Positions 36,511-46,437 are shown, numbered from the stretch's first letter. The stretch is 64,000 nucleotides of DNA from Zymomonas mobilis subsp. pomaceae ATCC 29192 (GCF_000218875.1 NC_015709.1:992001-1056000); one strand, 5' to 3'. The notes: generated by a model not told the origin, from the sequence alone. Translations and numbers: made by a program.

Positions 36511-38086
36511 ATCGTAATGATGGGGGTTTCGTCGCTGATACAGTTGTTGCCTTATGCCCGTTTTTATTAACAACAGGCACAGGGGGCGTTGTGTAGGTCT
36601 TCAGTCCTCCACCCAAAGCGGCATAGAGGGTTACCAAATTTTGGTACCGCGCCACCCGATTTTGTAAGGCCTGATATTCAGCCTGATAATAAGTCTGTTC
36701 ATAGGTAATCGTTGTTAAGGCCGAATCGCTTCCTTGCTCCTGACGCAATTGCGTAAGATACCAATTATCCTCGGCTTTTGCCGCCGCCTTTCCCAACGCA
36801 ATTTCTTCATTTAAATAGGTCTCTCGTCCAATAAGGGCATTGGATACATCTCGAAAAGCGCTTTGAATGGCTTTTTGGTAAGCCGCAATCTTTCTTTCGC
36901 GCTCGACTTTGGAGATACGTAAATTGGCCCGATTTTGTCCCCAATTAAAAATAGGAACAGAAATTTGTGGCTCAAACCCCCAAGTATTCGCAGCTGTCGT
37001 AATAATCTGACTAGCTTTAAGACTAGAATTACCTACCGTAGAGGATAGCATGACCCTTGGGAAAAAAGCCGCTTTTGCCGCACCAATATCAGCATTGGCA
37101 GCCTCAAGATCATGTTCAGCTGCTCTAATATCAGGCCTATTTTCCAAGAGATCAGAAGGTAAACCCGCCGATATATCCTCCATAATATTTTGCTCGCCAA
37201 AAGGCAAAGGAGGCGGCAAATTATCCGGTAAAGTCTGTCCAACCAATAAAGTTAGATTATTCTCTTCATCCCTTAATTGTCTTTTTATCTGCTCACAGGT
37301 ATCGGCGGCTTGATGAAACTGAGTCTCGACCTGATTTACCGTTAAAAGGCTGGCCTCGCCATGTTCTAACAAGGCACGTGTTAATTCCAAATCCCGCCCC
37401 GCTGCGTGATAGCTTTTTTCAGCAAGATTTAAAGCTTCCCGATCCGCAAGCCACGCAAGATAACTATTCGCTACCTGAGCAATAAGACCAATAAGTGTAG
37501 CGCGCGCGTTTTCTTCCTGACTTAAGGCCTTCTCTGCCGCTTCCTTACTTAGACTACGAATCCGCCCAAAAATATCGATTTCATAAGAAGTAAAACCGAT
37601 CCCCATTGTGTAATAATGAAAGCGAGGAATACTTTCGCCTACCCCCGGAGCAAAACTAAGACCCGATTGTCCAGAAGGTTGCTGGTACATCATTTCGCCC
37701 GTCCCACTAATGGCCGGTAATAATGCCGCACGCTGTATCCTATACTGGGCCTGTGCTTCACTAATTGCTAAAATAGCAGAGCGAAGATCACGGTTTTCAC
37801 GGATAGCAATCGTAATTAGTGCCTTTAAGCGAGGATCTTTAAAAAAATCCTGCCATCCGAGATCGCGAGCGAGAGGGTTCGGTTTATTAAATGACGTACC
37901 AGTGGCCGGCTGTGAAATGGTTTTCGGCCAGTTTTCAGCAACTGAAGATACCGGTCGATGATATTTAGGCGCCATGGTGCAACCCGCTAGAAGGACACTC
38001 CCCACCAAAATAGGGGTTATACCATAACAATAGCTCTTTTTCATAAACCCTAAAACAGTCGAGGAGACAGACTGACATCCCATCAT
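36509..38086 (-). CDS. RND efflux outer-membrane channel lipoprotein (OprM/NodT family)
   Basis: This is the third part of the tripartite pump. The 525 residues have a lipobox VLLAGC with Cys36. If translation starts at the internal ATG (38044, residue 15), the signal peptide would have the usual 21 residues; the start at 38086 overlaps the pump stop (ATGA), suggesting coupling. The family repeat structure is visible as two long helical OEP halves, with ENRDLRSAILAISEAQAQY near 90-108 and NRPDIRAAEHDLEAANADIGAAKAAFFPR near 325-353 (partly quoted). It sits in the outer membrane. Confidence 0.93.
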   Translation of the reverse strand: MMGCQSVSSTVLGFMKKSYCYGITPILVGSVLLAGCTMAPKYHRPVSSVAENWPKTISQPATGTSFNKPNPLARDLGWQDFFKDPRLKALITIAIRENRDLRSAILAISEAQAQYRIQRAALLPAISGTGEMMYQQPSGQSGLSFAPGVGESIPRFHYYTMGIGFTSYEIDIFGRIRSLSKEAAEKALSQEENARATLIGLIAQVANSYLAWLADREALNLAEKSYHAAGRDLELTRALLEHGEASLLTVNQVETQFHQAADTCEQIKRQLRDEENNLTLLVGQTLPDNLPPPLPFGEQNIMEDISAGLPSDLLENRPDIRAAEHDLEAANADIGAAKAAFFPRVMLSSTVGNSSLKASQIITTAANTWGFEPQISVPIFNWGQNRANLRISKVERERKIAAYQKAIQSAFRDVSNALIGRETYLNEEIALGKAAAKAEDNWYLTQLRQEQGSDSALTTITYEQTYYQAEYQALQNRVARYQNLVTLYAALGGGLKTYTTPPVPVVNKNGHKATTVSATKPPSLR

Positions 38087-41000
38087 ATAGCGGCCTTCTT
38101 CTCGATATTATTCGGCTTAACCCTAAACAGCTTCAGCACCAGCACGAAGAAAAGGGGGACAAAGAAAATTGTCAGCAAAGTTGCGGTAAGCATACCGCCC
38201 ACGACCGCGGTACCAATGGCAATCCGGGCAGCCGAAGATGCCCCTGTTGCAATACTCAGGGGAATAACCCCTAGAACAAAAGCAATAGAGGTCATCAGAA
38301 TTGGCCTTAACCGTTCCCGTCCCGCCTGCATGACGGCTTTACCAAGCGGTATACCATCATCAAAGAAGGCTTTGGCAAATTCAACGATGAGGATAGCATT
38401 CTTTACGGTTAACCCCACGGTGGTTAACAGCCCGATCTGAAAATATACATCGTTAGATAGGCCACGCATTAAGGTAGCGACAACCGCGCCCAGCACGCCT
38501 AAGGGCAAGACAAGAATGACAGAAATCGGGATCGCCCAACTTTCATAAAGAGCGGCCAGACAGAACAGAACTACTATCGCTGATAGCGCATAGAGAGAAG
38601 CCGTCGAAGAACCCGCAGCCTGCTCTTCAAAGGACAAACCTGTCCATTCATATCCCACCCCTTCGGGTAATTTATGCAGAATTTCGGTCATCGCCTGAAT
38701 GGACTCACCCGAACTATGTCCAGAGGCCGCCGTTCCCATAATTTCAAAGGCATTATAACCGTTGTAATTCTCGACCTTTTGCGGGCCAGTCTGCCATTCG
38801 CCTGACATAAAGGTACTGAAAGGCACCATAGTGCCGATATTATTTCTCAGATACCATTTCGATAAATCAGAAGGTAACATGCGTGCCTCTGGAGCACCCA
38901 TGATATAGACCTGCTTCACACGGTCATCACGCATAAACTGATTCACATAAATAGAGCCCAAAGAACCCTGAAGAGCAATATTCACATCATTCGGGGACAA
39001 CCCCATAGTTGTCGCTTTGCCGTAATCGACTGTTAAATGATATTGGGGTGCATCCTCCATCCCATTAGGACGAACGGCACTTAAACGGGGGTCTTTAGAG
39101 GCCATACCTAATAACATATTGCGGGCAGCCAAAAATTTTTCATGCCCAATATGGCCACGGTCCTCTAACTCAAGATCAAAACCAGTCGCGTTTCCAAGAT
39201 CACGGACAGCAGGCATATTGAAAGCAAAATACATTCCACTCGGATCATTCGCAAAATGCATCATTGTCCGTAGCGCAATCGCAGAAGCGCCTTGTGAAGC
39301 TTTTGGGCGTTCATCCCATGGCTTTAACCGGACAAAGAATGACCCTGCATTTTGCCCCTGACCACCAAAGTTGAAACCACTGACGGTAAGAATGGAAAGG
39401 ACGCTATCTTTTTCTGCCTTCATTAAATAATTGGTAACTTTTTTAACCGCTTCGGCAGTCTGTTCCTGACTAGACCCCGGAGGCATCGTTACCTGACCAA
39501 TAAATTCACCCTGATCCTCGTCGGGTAAAAAGCCGGTAGGAAGACGGCTAAAGAGAAAAACGACCCCCACGACGATCAATAAAAAGGCAACCACCCCTTT
39601 AACGGACCGACCTAGCAACCACGAAACACCGCCAAGATAGCCATTATTTAATCGATCAAAACCACGATTAAAACCATCTGCCAAACGGCCAATAAAGCCT
39701 GAACGGCGATGCTCTTTTTCAGGGTTGATAGGCTTTAACATCGTCGCACAAAGCGCCGGTGTCATAATCATAGCCACTAAGACGGAAAGCCCCATGGCAA
39801 CAACAATGGTAATCGAAAACTGACGATAGATAACGCCCGTTGAACCTGAAAAGGCCGCCATTGGTAAAAACACAGCGCTTAATACCAGGACGATACCGAT
39901 CAGTGCGCCAGAGATTTCATCCATAGAGCGCTTGGCCGCTTCTTTAGGGGACAGCTTTTCATCGGTCATCAAACGTTCAACATTTTCAACGACAACGATA
40001 GCATCATCAACCAACAGCCCAACGGCCAGCACCATAGCCAACATCGTTAGGGTATTGATTGAATAACCAAGGACAGAGAGCACGCCAAAGGTACCCAATA
40101 ACACGACGGGAACAGCAATAGTCGGAATCAAAGTCGCACGAAAATTCTGTAAAAAGATTAACATTACGAAAAAAACGAGCGCAATAGCTTCCAGCAGTGT
40201 TTCTATCACCTCGTGAATAGAAGCCGTGATAAACGGCTTTGTATCGACGGGATATTCTATTTTTAGCCCATGCGGGAAAAAAGGTTCCAAATCAGCTAAC
40301 CGTTTCCGTATCAGATTTTCTGTTTGCAGCTGATTAGCGCCAGGCGCCAATTTAACAGCAATGCCGGAAGCGGGTTGGTTGTCATAACGGATGTCAAAAC
40401 TATAATTTTGAGCCCCCAGTTCAACTTTAGCAATATCGCCTAAACGTATCTGGGCTCCAGTGGGTTGTGCTTTAATAAGAATATTTTTGAATTCTTCGGC
40501 CGAGGTCAGACGTGTGGGGCCAATAATAGTCGCATCTAAACGCGTACCTTTAACAGCAGGCAAGCCCCCCAGTTCCCCAGAGGATAGCTGAATATTCTGG
40601 GTAGCAATAGCGCTTTGAACATCTGTTATTGTCAGATTATATTTATATAATTTGTCCGGATCCAGCCAAATACGCATCGCATATTCAGAACCGAACAACG
40701 TATAGTCACCAATTCCTGAAACGCGGCTCAACGGATCGGCAATATTGGAAGCCACATAGTCGTTAATATCCTGAAAGGACATACTACCATCAGTCGAAAT
40801 GAACGACATAATCATCATAAAACTTTTGGCAGAACGATTAACGGTAATGCCCTGATTAACAACATCAGAAGGCAAACGGGGTTGGGCTAACTGTAATTTA
40901 TTCTGAACCTGAACCTGCGCAATATCAGCATCTGTCCCTTGGGCGAAGGTCAGATCAATGGTCATCTGTCCCGAAGCAAAAGAAGAAGCAGAAATATATT

Positions 41001-41226
41001 CCAAATTATCCAGGCCGTGCATTTGCTGCAAAATGGGACGGACAACGGTATTATTGATAGTTTCAGCAGACGCCCCCGGATAAAAGACACCTATTTCAAT
41101 CTGTGGCGGTGCTACGGTTGGGTATTGGGCAATAGGCATTCTCAGAATAGACAGGCCACCCAATAACATAATAATCAAGCCCACGACCCAAGCAAAGATA
41201 GGGCGATCGATAAAATAACGTGCCAT
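38083..41226 (-). CDS. RND multidrug efflux pump, HAE1 family (AcrB/MexB-like)
   Basis: The 1047 residues are the size of AcrB. The N-terminal FIDRPIFAWVVGLIIML, the central proton-relay aspartate pair in VGLLVDDAIVVVENV and the duplicated 12-helix topology are clear. The C-terminal half has GLTVKNAILIVEFAK with the relay lysine. It exports drugs and solvents from the inner membrane to the outer channel. The gene lies 3 bases after the adaptor gene and overlaps the channel gene. A second, decayed copy of this gene type exists at 55.06-55.15 kb. Confidence 0.97.
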   Translation of the reverse strand: MARYFIDRPIFAWVVGLIIMLLGGLSILRMPIAQYPTVAPPQIEIGVFYPGASAETINNTVVRPILQQMHGLDNLEYISASSFASGQMTIDLTFAQGTDADIAQVQVQNKLQLAQPRLPSDVVNQGITVNRSAKSFMMIMSFISTDGSMSFQDINDYVASNIADPLSRVSGIGDYTLFGSEYAMRIWLDPDKLYKYNLTITDVQSAIATQNIQLSSGELGGLPAVKGTRLDATIIGPTRLTSAEEFKNILIKAQPTGAQIRLGDIAKVELGAQNYSFDIRYDNQPASGIAVKLAPGANQLQTENLIRKRLADLEPFFPHGLKIEYPVDTKPFITASIHEVIETLLEAIALVFFVMLIFLQNFRATLIPTIAVPVVLLGTFGVLSVLGYSINTLTMLAMVLAVGLLVDDAIVVVENVERLMTDEKLSPKEAAKRSMDEISGALIGIVLVLSAVFLPMAAFSGSTGVIYRQFSITIVVAMGLSVLVAMIMTPALCATMLKPINPEKEHRRSGFIGRLADGFNRGFDRLNNGYLGGVSWLLGRSVKGVVAFLLIVVGVVFLFSRLPTGFLPDEDQGEFIGQVTMPPGSSQEQTAEAVKKVTNYLMKAEKDSVLSILTVSGFNFGGQGQNAGSFFVRLKPWDERPKASQGASAIALRTMMHFANDPSGMYFAFNMPAVRDLGNATGFDLELEDRGHIGHEKFLAARNMLLGMASKDPRLSAVRPNGMEDAPQYHLTVDYGKATTMGLSPNDVNIALQGSLGSIYVNQFMRDDRVKQVYIMGAPEARMLPSDLSKWYLRNNIGTMVPFSTFMSGEWQTGPQKVENYNGYNAFEIMGTAASGHSSGESIQAMTEILHKLPEGVGYEWTGLSFEEQAAGSSTASLYALSAIVVLFCLAALYESWAIPISVILVLPLGVLGAVVATLMRGLSNDVYFQIGLLTTVGLTVKNAILIVEFAKAFFDDGIPLGKAVMQAGRERLRPILMTSIAFVLGVIPLSIATGASSAARIAIGTAVVGGMLTATLLTIFFVPLFFVLVLKLFRVKPNNIEKKAAI

Positions 41227-41229
41227 AAT

Positions 41230-42393
41230 TTACGCCTTATCGCCCTTTTTCGTAGCCGCAGAGTCTTCAGGAGAAGCTTTAATTGCATGAACTTTATCGC
41301 CGATATTGACTTTTTGAAGCCCCGTTATCAGCACGTGATCGCCATTATTTAAACCGCTGGTAACGGCCCAGTTATTTCCTACTGCCTCGCCGGTTTTAAT
41401 CGGACGGACTTCAATTTGATCCTCTTTATTCACAATATAAACTAGAGGATCGCCATGGTTGTTTCGGAATAAAGCAACTTGTGGAATAAGGATAGAATGA
41501 GGATCAACCCCTTCATCAATACGACCATAAACAAACATACCGGGTAATAATAATTGCTCGGGATTAGGAAAAACGGCGCGAACAATAATAGTAGAAGTCT
41601 GTTGATCAGCATTGACCTCGCTTAAGGCGAGCCGTCCTTTATGATTATAGGTCGAACCATCATCCAAAATCAAAGAGACTTCGGCATCATTCCCATTCCG
41701 CTTTAAACTACCGGCTTTTAATTCTCGCCGTAGTCTTAAAAAATCAACGGTCGGTAAATTAACATCGACGTAAATAGGATCTAAACGGGTAACAATAGCC
41801 ATATTAGAATTTTGAGTAGTCGTCACCAAGGCACCGACGGTCGTCAATACGCGCCCAATTCGCCCCGTGATAGGCGATGTAACCCGTGTATATCCCAAAT
41901 CAACGGCAGATCTTTCGACATTGGCTTTCGCTTGGGCAATGTCTGCTTTTGCAGAACGTTGGGTTGCCAAGGCATCATCATAATCCTGACGACTGATAGC
42001 CTGAATAGGGGCCAAAGCTTTGTATCGTTCTAACTTAGCCGCCGCCGTTTTTTCCTGTGCTTCAGCGCGGGCTAATTGTGCTAGATTGGCATCATAGGTT
42101 GCTTTGTAAGGAGCCGGATTAATTAAAAATAAAGCCTGCCCCTTCTTAACATCGCGGCCTTCATTAAAATATCGCTCTGTGACGATACCATTTACTTGGG
42201 GCCTTACTTCTGCAATTTCATAGGCGGAGGTGCGTCCGGGCAAATCGCTATGCACCGTTAAACTTTGGGTTTTAACCTCAATAAAATTCACGTCCTGTAA
42301 AACAGGGGGTGCAGCCTTCGGTTTCTGGTGACAAGCCGCCAGTATCAACATTGATCCAGCTAAAACAGGCAGCAAGGCAATTATTTGTTTCAA
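41230..42393 (-). CDS. RND efflux periplasmic adaptor lipoprotein (AcrA/MexA-like)
   Basis: The 387 residues start with a lipoprotein signal and lipobox LAAC, Cys21. A lipoyl half (VRPQVNGIVTERYFNEGRDVKKGQ, partly quoted), a helical hairpin (about 100-165) and the second half (YTRVTSPITGRIGRV) follow, then a beta-barrel domain with FPNPEQLLLPGMFVYG. It is the first gene of the pump operon; its start is 230 bases from the divergent TetR gene, with a strong inverted repeat between them. Confidence 0.95.
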   Translation of the reverse strand: MKQIIALLPVLAGSMLILAACHQKPKAAPPVLQDVNFIEVKTQSLTVHSDLPGRTSAYEIAEVRPQVNGIVTERYFNEGRDVKKGQALFLINPAPYKATYDANLAQLARAEAQEKTAAAKLERYKALAPIQAISRQDYDDALATQRSAKADIAQAKANVERSAVDLGYTRVTSPITGRIGRVLTTVGALVTTTQNSNMAIVTRLDPIYVDVNLPTVDFLRLRRELKAGSLKRNGNDAEVSLILDDGSTYNHKGRLALSEVNADQQTSTIIVRAVFPNPEQLLLPGMFVYGRIDEGVDPHSILIPQVALFRNNHGDPLVYIVNKEDQIEVRPIKTGEAVGNNWAVTSGLNNGDHVLITGLQKVNIGDKVHAIKASPEDSAATKKGDKA

Positions 42394-42463
42394 CCCAGAC
42401 CCCTATCCCAATTTTCAGATTTATAATTTATAATTTTTTTAAGAGAAAAATATCGAATGCATT

Positions 42464-42491
42464 AAATAAGAAACTTGATAGTTTCTTATTT
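42464..42491. promoter_or_regulatory. Perfect inverted repeat, candidate TetR operator
   Basis: AAATAAGAAACT at 42464-42475 and AGTTTCTTATTT at 42480-42491 are exact reverse complements around TGAT. The site is in the spacer between the RND operon and its TetR-family gene, 71 bases from the adaptor start and 132 from the regulator start. Length and symmetry fit a TetR-family operator. It could instead form an RNA hairpin. Confidence 0.65.
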
Positions 42492-42622
42492 GTGAAGCTA
42501 TCCTCCACTTATAATGTGGTCAAGACAAAAAATTCTTTTATGCGCTAGAATAAAGAAGATACATTTTCATTATGATTCCTTTCAAATTTTCCGATGCCTA
42601 AATTAAGGATCTATTCACTTTT

Positions 42623-43255
42623 ATGTCTGATGCAGACCCTTCAACGCCTAGACGTCAAGTAGGACGCCCTCCACAGCTTGACGAAGAAGAGCGTAGCCAG
42701 CTTATTTTAAAAGCAGCTGCTTCTGTCTTACAGACTTATGGTTATGATGGTGCCTCTATGGACCGAGTGGCCCGACAATCAGGCATGTCAAAAAAAACCC
42801 TCTATCAAATGTTTCCTTCAAAACAGCGCCTCTTTAAAAAGCTTATTGAAGAGCGCCTATTCACTATTCAATGGCCAAAAGGCCCTTCTCCTTCAGATCC
42901 TGAAGAGCATCTCTGCCATCTATTGATGGCGATCGTCAGAACCATTTTACGTCCCGATCGCCTAAGCTTGTTTCGTATTCTCGCAATCGAACAGAAATCG
43001 GACGATATGCGGGATATCATGACAAGCCTTATGCAAGGTAAAAAAGATGATAATCTAAAACAATGGTTTATAGAACAACAAAAACGGAATAAGTATACTA
43101 TCAAAGACCCTATCAAATACGCATGTATGATTTGCGGAATGACGGTAGGTGAAATTCTTTTAAGTACTCTTTTTCATAAAACACTTATGAAAGATGAAGA
43201 TATTGAACCTTATATCCGCGAGGCAGTCCATATTTTTCTTAAAGGTTTATGCTAA
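42623..43255 (+). CDS. TetR/AcrR-family transcriptional regulator
   Basis: The 210 residues begin with a polar arm and then the TetR DNA-binding domain: ILKAAASVLQTYGYDGASMD at about 29-48 and SGMSKKTLYQMFPSKQRLFKKL (partly quoted) as the recognition helix. The C-terminal domain is helical and unlike known ligand domains I can name. It is divergent from the RND pump operon, so it most likely represses it and is released by a substrate of the pump. The start ATG is at 42623. Confidence 0.92.
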   Translation: MSDADPSTPRRQVGRPPQLDEEERSQLILKAAASVLQTYGYDGASMDRVARQSGMSKKTLYQMFPSKQRLFKKLIEERLFTIQWPKGPSPSDPEEHLCHLLMAIVRTILRPDRLSLFRILAIEQKSDDMRDIMTSLMQGKKDDNLKQWFIEQQKRNKYTIKDPIKYACMICGMTVGEILLSTLFHKTLMKDEDIEPYIREAVHIFLKGLC

Positions 43256-43357
43256 AACAGCTACTTAACCGGTATCATAATTTTATTAGGTAGCGACAGG
43301 ATAATATCTCCTATCTCGTTTACACTATAACAGACTGATCTAATATGGGAGAAATTT

Positions 43358-45298
43358 ATGCCTGTCCGCTCTTCCAAACAGTCAGTATTTCGGCATAAAT
43401 ATTCAGGTTTAAAGACGTCTGAAATCTTAACTATCCCTATTCTATTTAGTCTAATTACAGGATTTCTATCTTCTCCCTGCTATGCTCAAAAAAAAGATAA
43501 TGCTTTCTTAATAAAAAATGCTCGTATTTTCGATGGCACTGGAACCACGATAAAGGGCGATGTGCTTATTGAAGGGGCTCTTATTACGGCCATTGGCCCT
43601 CATTTGAAAAAAAAATCTCATAGCAAAATAATATATGCCCAAGGTCAGACCTTACTACCCGGTCTGCATGATTTGCACACTCATCTTAGTTCGTCAGCTA
43701 ATGCTAATCCAGAGGATCTAGGCAAAACCTATGCGGCTTATCTTGTTCATGGTGTGACAACGGTCAATGATTTTTCTACCTATGGCGAAATGTTTGCGCC
43801 CTTAAGACTATTGATTACATCAGGACAGCAAATAGCGCCGCATATCTTATTCGCTTCCCGTTTCAGCACTAGTCATGGTCATGGCACAGAAGCCGGTTGG
43901 GGGGAAGATTTTACCTATGAGGTGAATGCGCCCCAGACGGCATTTTTCAAGACAAAAAAAACACTTACCTATCATCCAGATATGATTAAGGTTTTTACAG
44001 ATGGTTGGCGGTATGGTCACATGCCTGACCTTTCTGATATGAATGGGCCGACCTTACAGGCTATTACAACAGTCAGCCATCAAGCCGGATTACCCGTTAT
44101 GACGCATACCGTTACTTTACGGGGTGCAAAAATTGCAACTGCCGCCGATGTTGATGCCTTGGGACACGGGATCGGTGACACGCTCGTAGATGAAGAAGAA
44201 ATTAAGCTTCTGAAAGAACATCACGTTGCCTATGTGCCGACTTTAAGTGTCTATGAGCCAGAGGATAGACCACGATTTGATGAAAATGAACTGATCGCCT
44301 TACAACCCGTAGAACAACAGGCAGAACAAGCCAAAATCATTAATCCGCCGTCAGTGCGGGACATGGATCGGCAGCGCTATACTATTATGGAAACGAATGT
44401 ACAGCGTCTTGCTAAAGCAGGGATTCCTATAGCAATAGGGACGGATGCGGGTATGGAAGGCACATGGCATGGCGCCTCGACCCTCCATGAAATAAAACTT
44501 CTGACGAAATTAGGATTTTCTGCTGCACAGGCTCTAAAAGCAGCAACGGCTAATAGTGCTGACATTATTGATAAAAATCACAGACATGGGCGCATTGCTG
44601 TTGGGCAAATAGCGGATCTTATTTTGGTAAAGGGTGCCCCCGATCAAAATATCAATGACTTGGATCAGATAAATCAGCTCTGGCTTGCTGGTCGCGAAAT
44701 TAAACTAAAAGCCTTGCGCGATCTTTTAGCTATGTCAGATATGACACCGCTACCTAGCCTTAAAATCCCAGAAATTATTTATTCCGGTAAAGCCCAAAAC
44801 ATTCGCTATCCAATTCTTACGGATTTCGGGACGCGACCTATTCGACGCACAGATGCTGGAGCCGATCGAAGTTTTCTTATCCTCACAAGAGATGAAGAAA
44901 CAATCGGTCGCCCTTTGCTGTTAACAGCCCAATTTGCGGACAATCTAAACAGTCAGGGCGAACTACATCACGCAGCGTTAGAGATACCCCTGACCCCGGG
45001 CGGTGTTTTATGTGCAGATGTTTCAGAATTTACTGGAATCGCTTTTACTGTTCGCGGCCATAGCACAGGTAATTATCAATTAAAAACCGACCATTATGGC
45101 AGTAATTATCCTTTTACCATAAGCTTTAAAGCACAGGAACAAGAACAAGAAATCCATATTGCTTTTTCGCAGCTTACTAATCCCAATCTATATCGTATCT
45201 TTAATCCTAAAACGATCCGAACTGTCTCTTTTGAATTAAGCGGTATGGCAGGTGATACTGAATGGCTAGAATTAAAAAATATCCATTTTTATCATTAA
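43358..45298 (+). CDS. Exported amidohydrolase with C-terminal CIA30-like domain
   Basis: The 646 residues have a membrane or signal segment near 24-42 ending in CYAQ, so the protein is probably periplasmic. The amidohydrolase (about 47-450) shows LLPGLHDLHTHL with metal-binding histidines, MIKVFTDG, VMTHTVTLRGAKIA, and AIGTDAGMEGTW with the metal aspartate. The C-terminal 160 residues (from about 485) form a separate beta-rich domain that resembles the CIA30 / carbohydrate-binding type (TGIAFTVRGHSTGNYQLKT, ending TEWLELKNIHFYH). The combination suggests a dipeptidase or imidazolonepropionase-like enzyme on an extracellular substrate. The substrate is unknown. Confidence 0.85.
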   Translation: MPVRSSKQSVFRHKYSGLKTSEILTIPILFSLITGFLSSPCYAQKKDNAFLIKNARIFDGTGTTIKGDVLIEGALITAIGPHLKKKSHSKIIYAQGQTLLPGLHDLHTHLSSSANANPEDLGKTYAAYLVHGVTTVNDFSTYGEMFAPLRLLITSGQQIAPHILFASRFSTSHGHGTEAGWGEDFTYEVNAPQTAFFKTKKTLTYHPDMIKVFTDGWRYGHMPDLSDMNGPTLQAITTVSHQAGLPVMTHTVTLRGAKIATAADVDALGHGIGDTLVDEEEIKLLKEHHVAYVPTLSVYEPEDRPRFDENELIALQPVEQQAEQAKIINPPSVRDMDRQRYTIMETNVQRLAKAGIPIAIGTDAGMEGTWHGASTLHEIKLLTKLGFSAAQALKAATANSADIIDKNHRHGRIAVGQIADLILVKGAPDQNINDLDQINQLWLAGREIKLKALRDLLAMSDMTPLPSLKIPEIIYSGKAQNIRYPILTDFGTRPIRRTDAGADRSFLILTRDEETIGRPLLLTAQFADNLNSQGELHHAALEIPLTPGGVLCADVSEFTGIAFTVRGHSTGNYQLKTDHYGSNYPFTISFKAQEQEQEIHIAFSQLTNPNLYRIFNPKTIRTVSFELSGMAGDTEWLELKNIHFYH

Positions 45299-45338
45299 TG
45301 CCTGTTTGAAAAACCGCCGCCATAAAAATTATAGCAAT

Positions 45339-45353
45339 CAAGGAACTTCCTTG
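45339..45353. repeat. Short palindrome after the amidohydrolase gene
   Basis: CAAGGAA-C-TTCCTTG is a perfect 7+7 inverted repeat around one base. It lies 41 bases after the stop codon and 61 before the next start. It may be a regulatory site; there is no T run, so it is not a clear terminator. Confidence 0.4.
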
Positions 45354-45413
45354 AAACGGCCACCGTTTATCTAAAACAACGTAAAAACAATAATTTATAA
45401 AAAAGAGAATGCT

Positions 45414-46265
45414 ATGAAAGACGAAAATTTTTTAAAAGCTTTGACGGGCTCATTTTCTTCACCCTCCGCTGATAATCCGACCGTTGAAATGATGGAAGCG
45501 GACTATCGCTCTCAAAAGCTCCATGCCCGCTATATTAATTGCGAGGTAACCAAGGACAATCTGAAGGCCGCAGTTGAAGGGGCAAAGGCCATGGGTTGGG
45601 TAGGCTTTAATTGCTCAACACCCCACAAAGTAGCCATTATCGATCTAATTGATGAAATAGGTGAATCGGCCTCTATTATTGGTGCGGTTAATTGCGTGAC
45701 TATCCGCGATGGAAAAATGACGGGTGATAATAGTGATGGCAAAGGTTTTCTCCTTTCTTTAAAAAAGATCACGGATCCCACAGATAAAAAAATTGCCTTG
45801 TTAGGCGCAGGCGGCGCTGCCCGCGCGGTTGCAGTTGAACTCGCCCTTGCCGGGGCAACAGAAATCACCGTTATTAACCGGAACGCTGAACGAGGTGAGG
45901 CGCTTGCTAAATTGGTTAATGAAAAAACACCGGCTCAAGCTAAATTTACACTGTGGCAAGGTGATTATCAGCTGCCCGATGATATTGATATTCTCGTCAA
46001 TGCAACCTCTATTGGTCTTGGGGATGAAAAAGCCCTCCCCCCTGTTAATATCGATAGTATTAAAGAGGGTCTAATTGTAGCGGATGTTATCCCAAATCCG
46101 CCCAAAACTGCCTTTTTAAAGGCTGCGGCTGAAAAAAAAGCTAAAACACTTGATGGTTTAGGCATGCTGGTTAATCAGGGTGCTGTTGCGATCAAATTAT
46201 GGTTCAATATAGAAGCTGAAACACAAGTGATGGAAGATAGGCTCTTCGATATTTTTGGGGCTTAA
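45414..46265 (+). CDS. Shikimate-dehydrogenase-like NAD(P)-dependent oxidoreductase
   Basis: The 283 residues have the AroE layout: catalytic lysine in NCSTPHKVAI (about 63-72), IIGAVNCVT, the aspartate in DNSDGKGF, and the nucleotide motif LLGAGGAARAVAVELA. The substrate-binding N-terminus differs from AroE: instead of SxSP followed by HN it reads GSFSSPSADNPTVEMM. This pattern belongs to a shikimate-dehydrogenase-like group, which may use other substrates. No other aromatic-pathway gene is nearby, so I give no gene symbol. AAGAGA precedes the ATG. Confidence 0.83.
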   Translation: MKDENFLKALTGSFSSPSADNPTVEMMEADYRSQKLHARYINCEVTKDNLKAAVEGAKAMGWVGFNCSTPHKVAIIDLIDEIGESASIIGAVNCVTIRDGKMTGDNSDGKGFLLSLKKITDPTDKKIALLGAGGAARAVAVELALAGATEITVINRNAERGEALAKLVNEKTPAQAKFTLWQGDYQLPDDIDILVNATSIGLGDEKALPPVNIDSIKEGLIVADVIPNPPKTAFLKAAAEKKAKTLDGLGMLVNQGAVAIKLWFNIEAETQVMEDRLFDIFGA

Positions 46266-46378
46266 GGCCTTATTATGAGAAGCGACTAGGTCAGATAAAT
46301 TTCTAAAAATTGAAATAAAATTCTAAAATATAACCTCACTTAAAATAGGGTCATCTCAATTCCTGATCAAAGACAAAA

Positions 46379-46409
46379 AAAAGCCGGCGGGTAAAACCAG
46401 CCGGCTTTT
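46379..46409. terminator. Terminator of the cold-shock gene
   Basis: AAAAGCCGGC at 46379-46388 pairs with GCCGGCTTTT at 46400-46409. Read on the reverse strand the stem ends in a run of T residues (the A run at 46376-46382), directly after the cold-shock gene. Confidence 0.88.
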
Positions 46410-46437
46410 ATCGTTAGCTTTTAAGCAGGTGGGTTGC

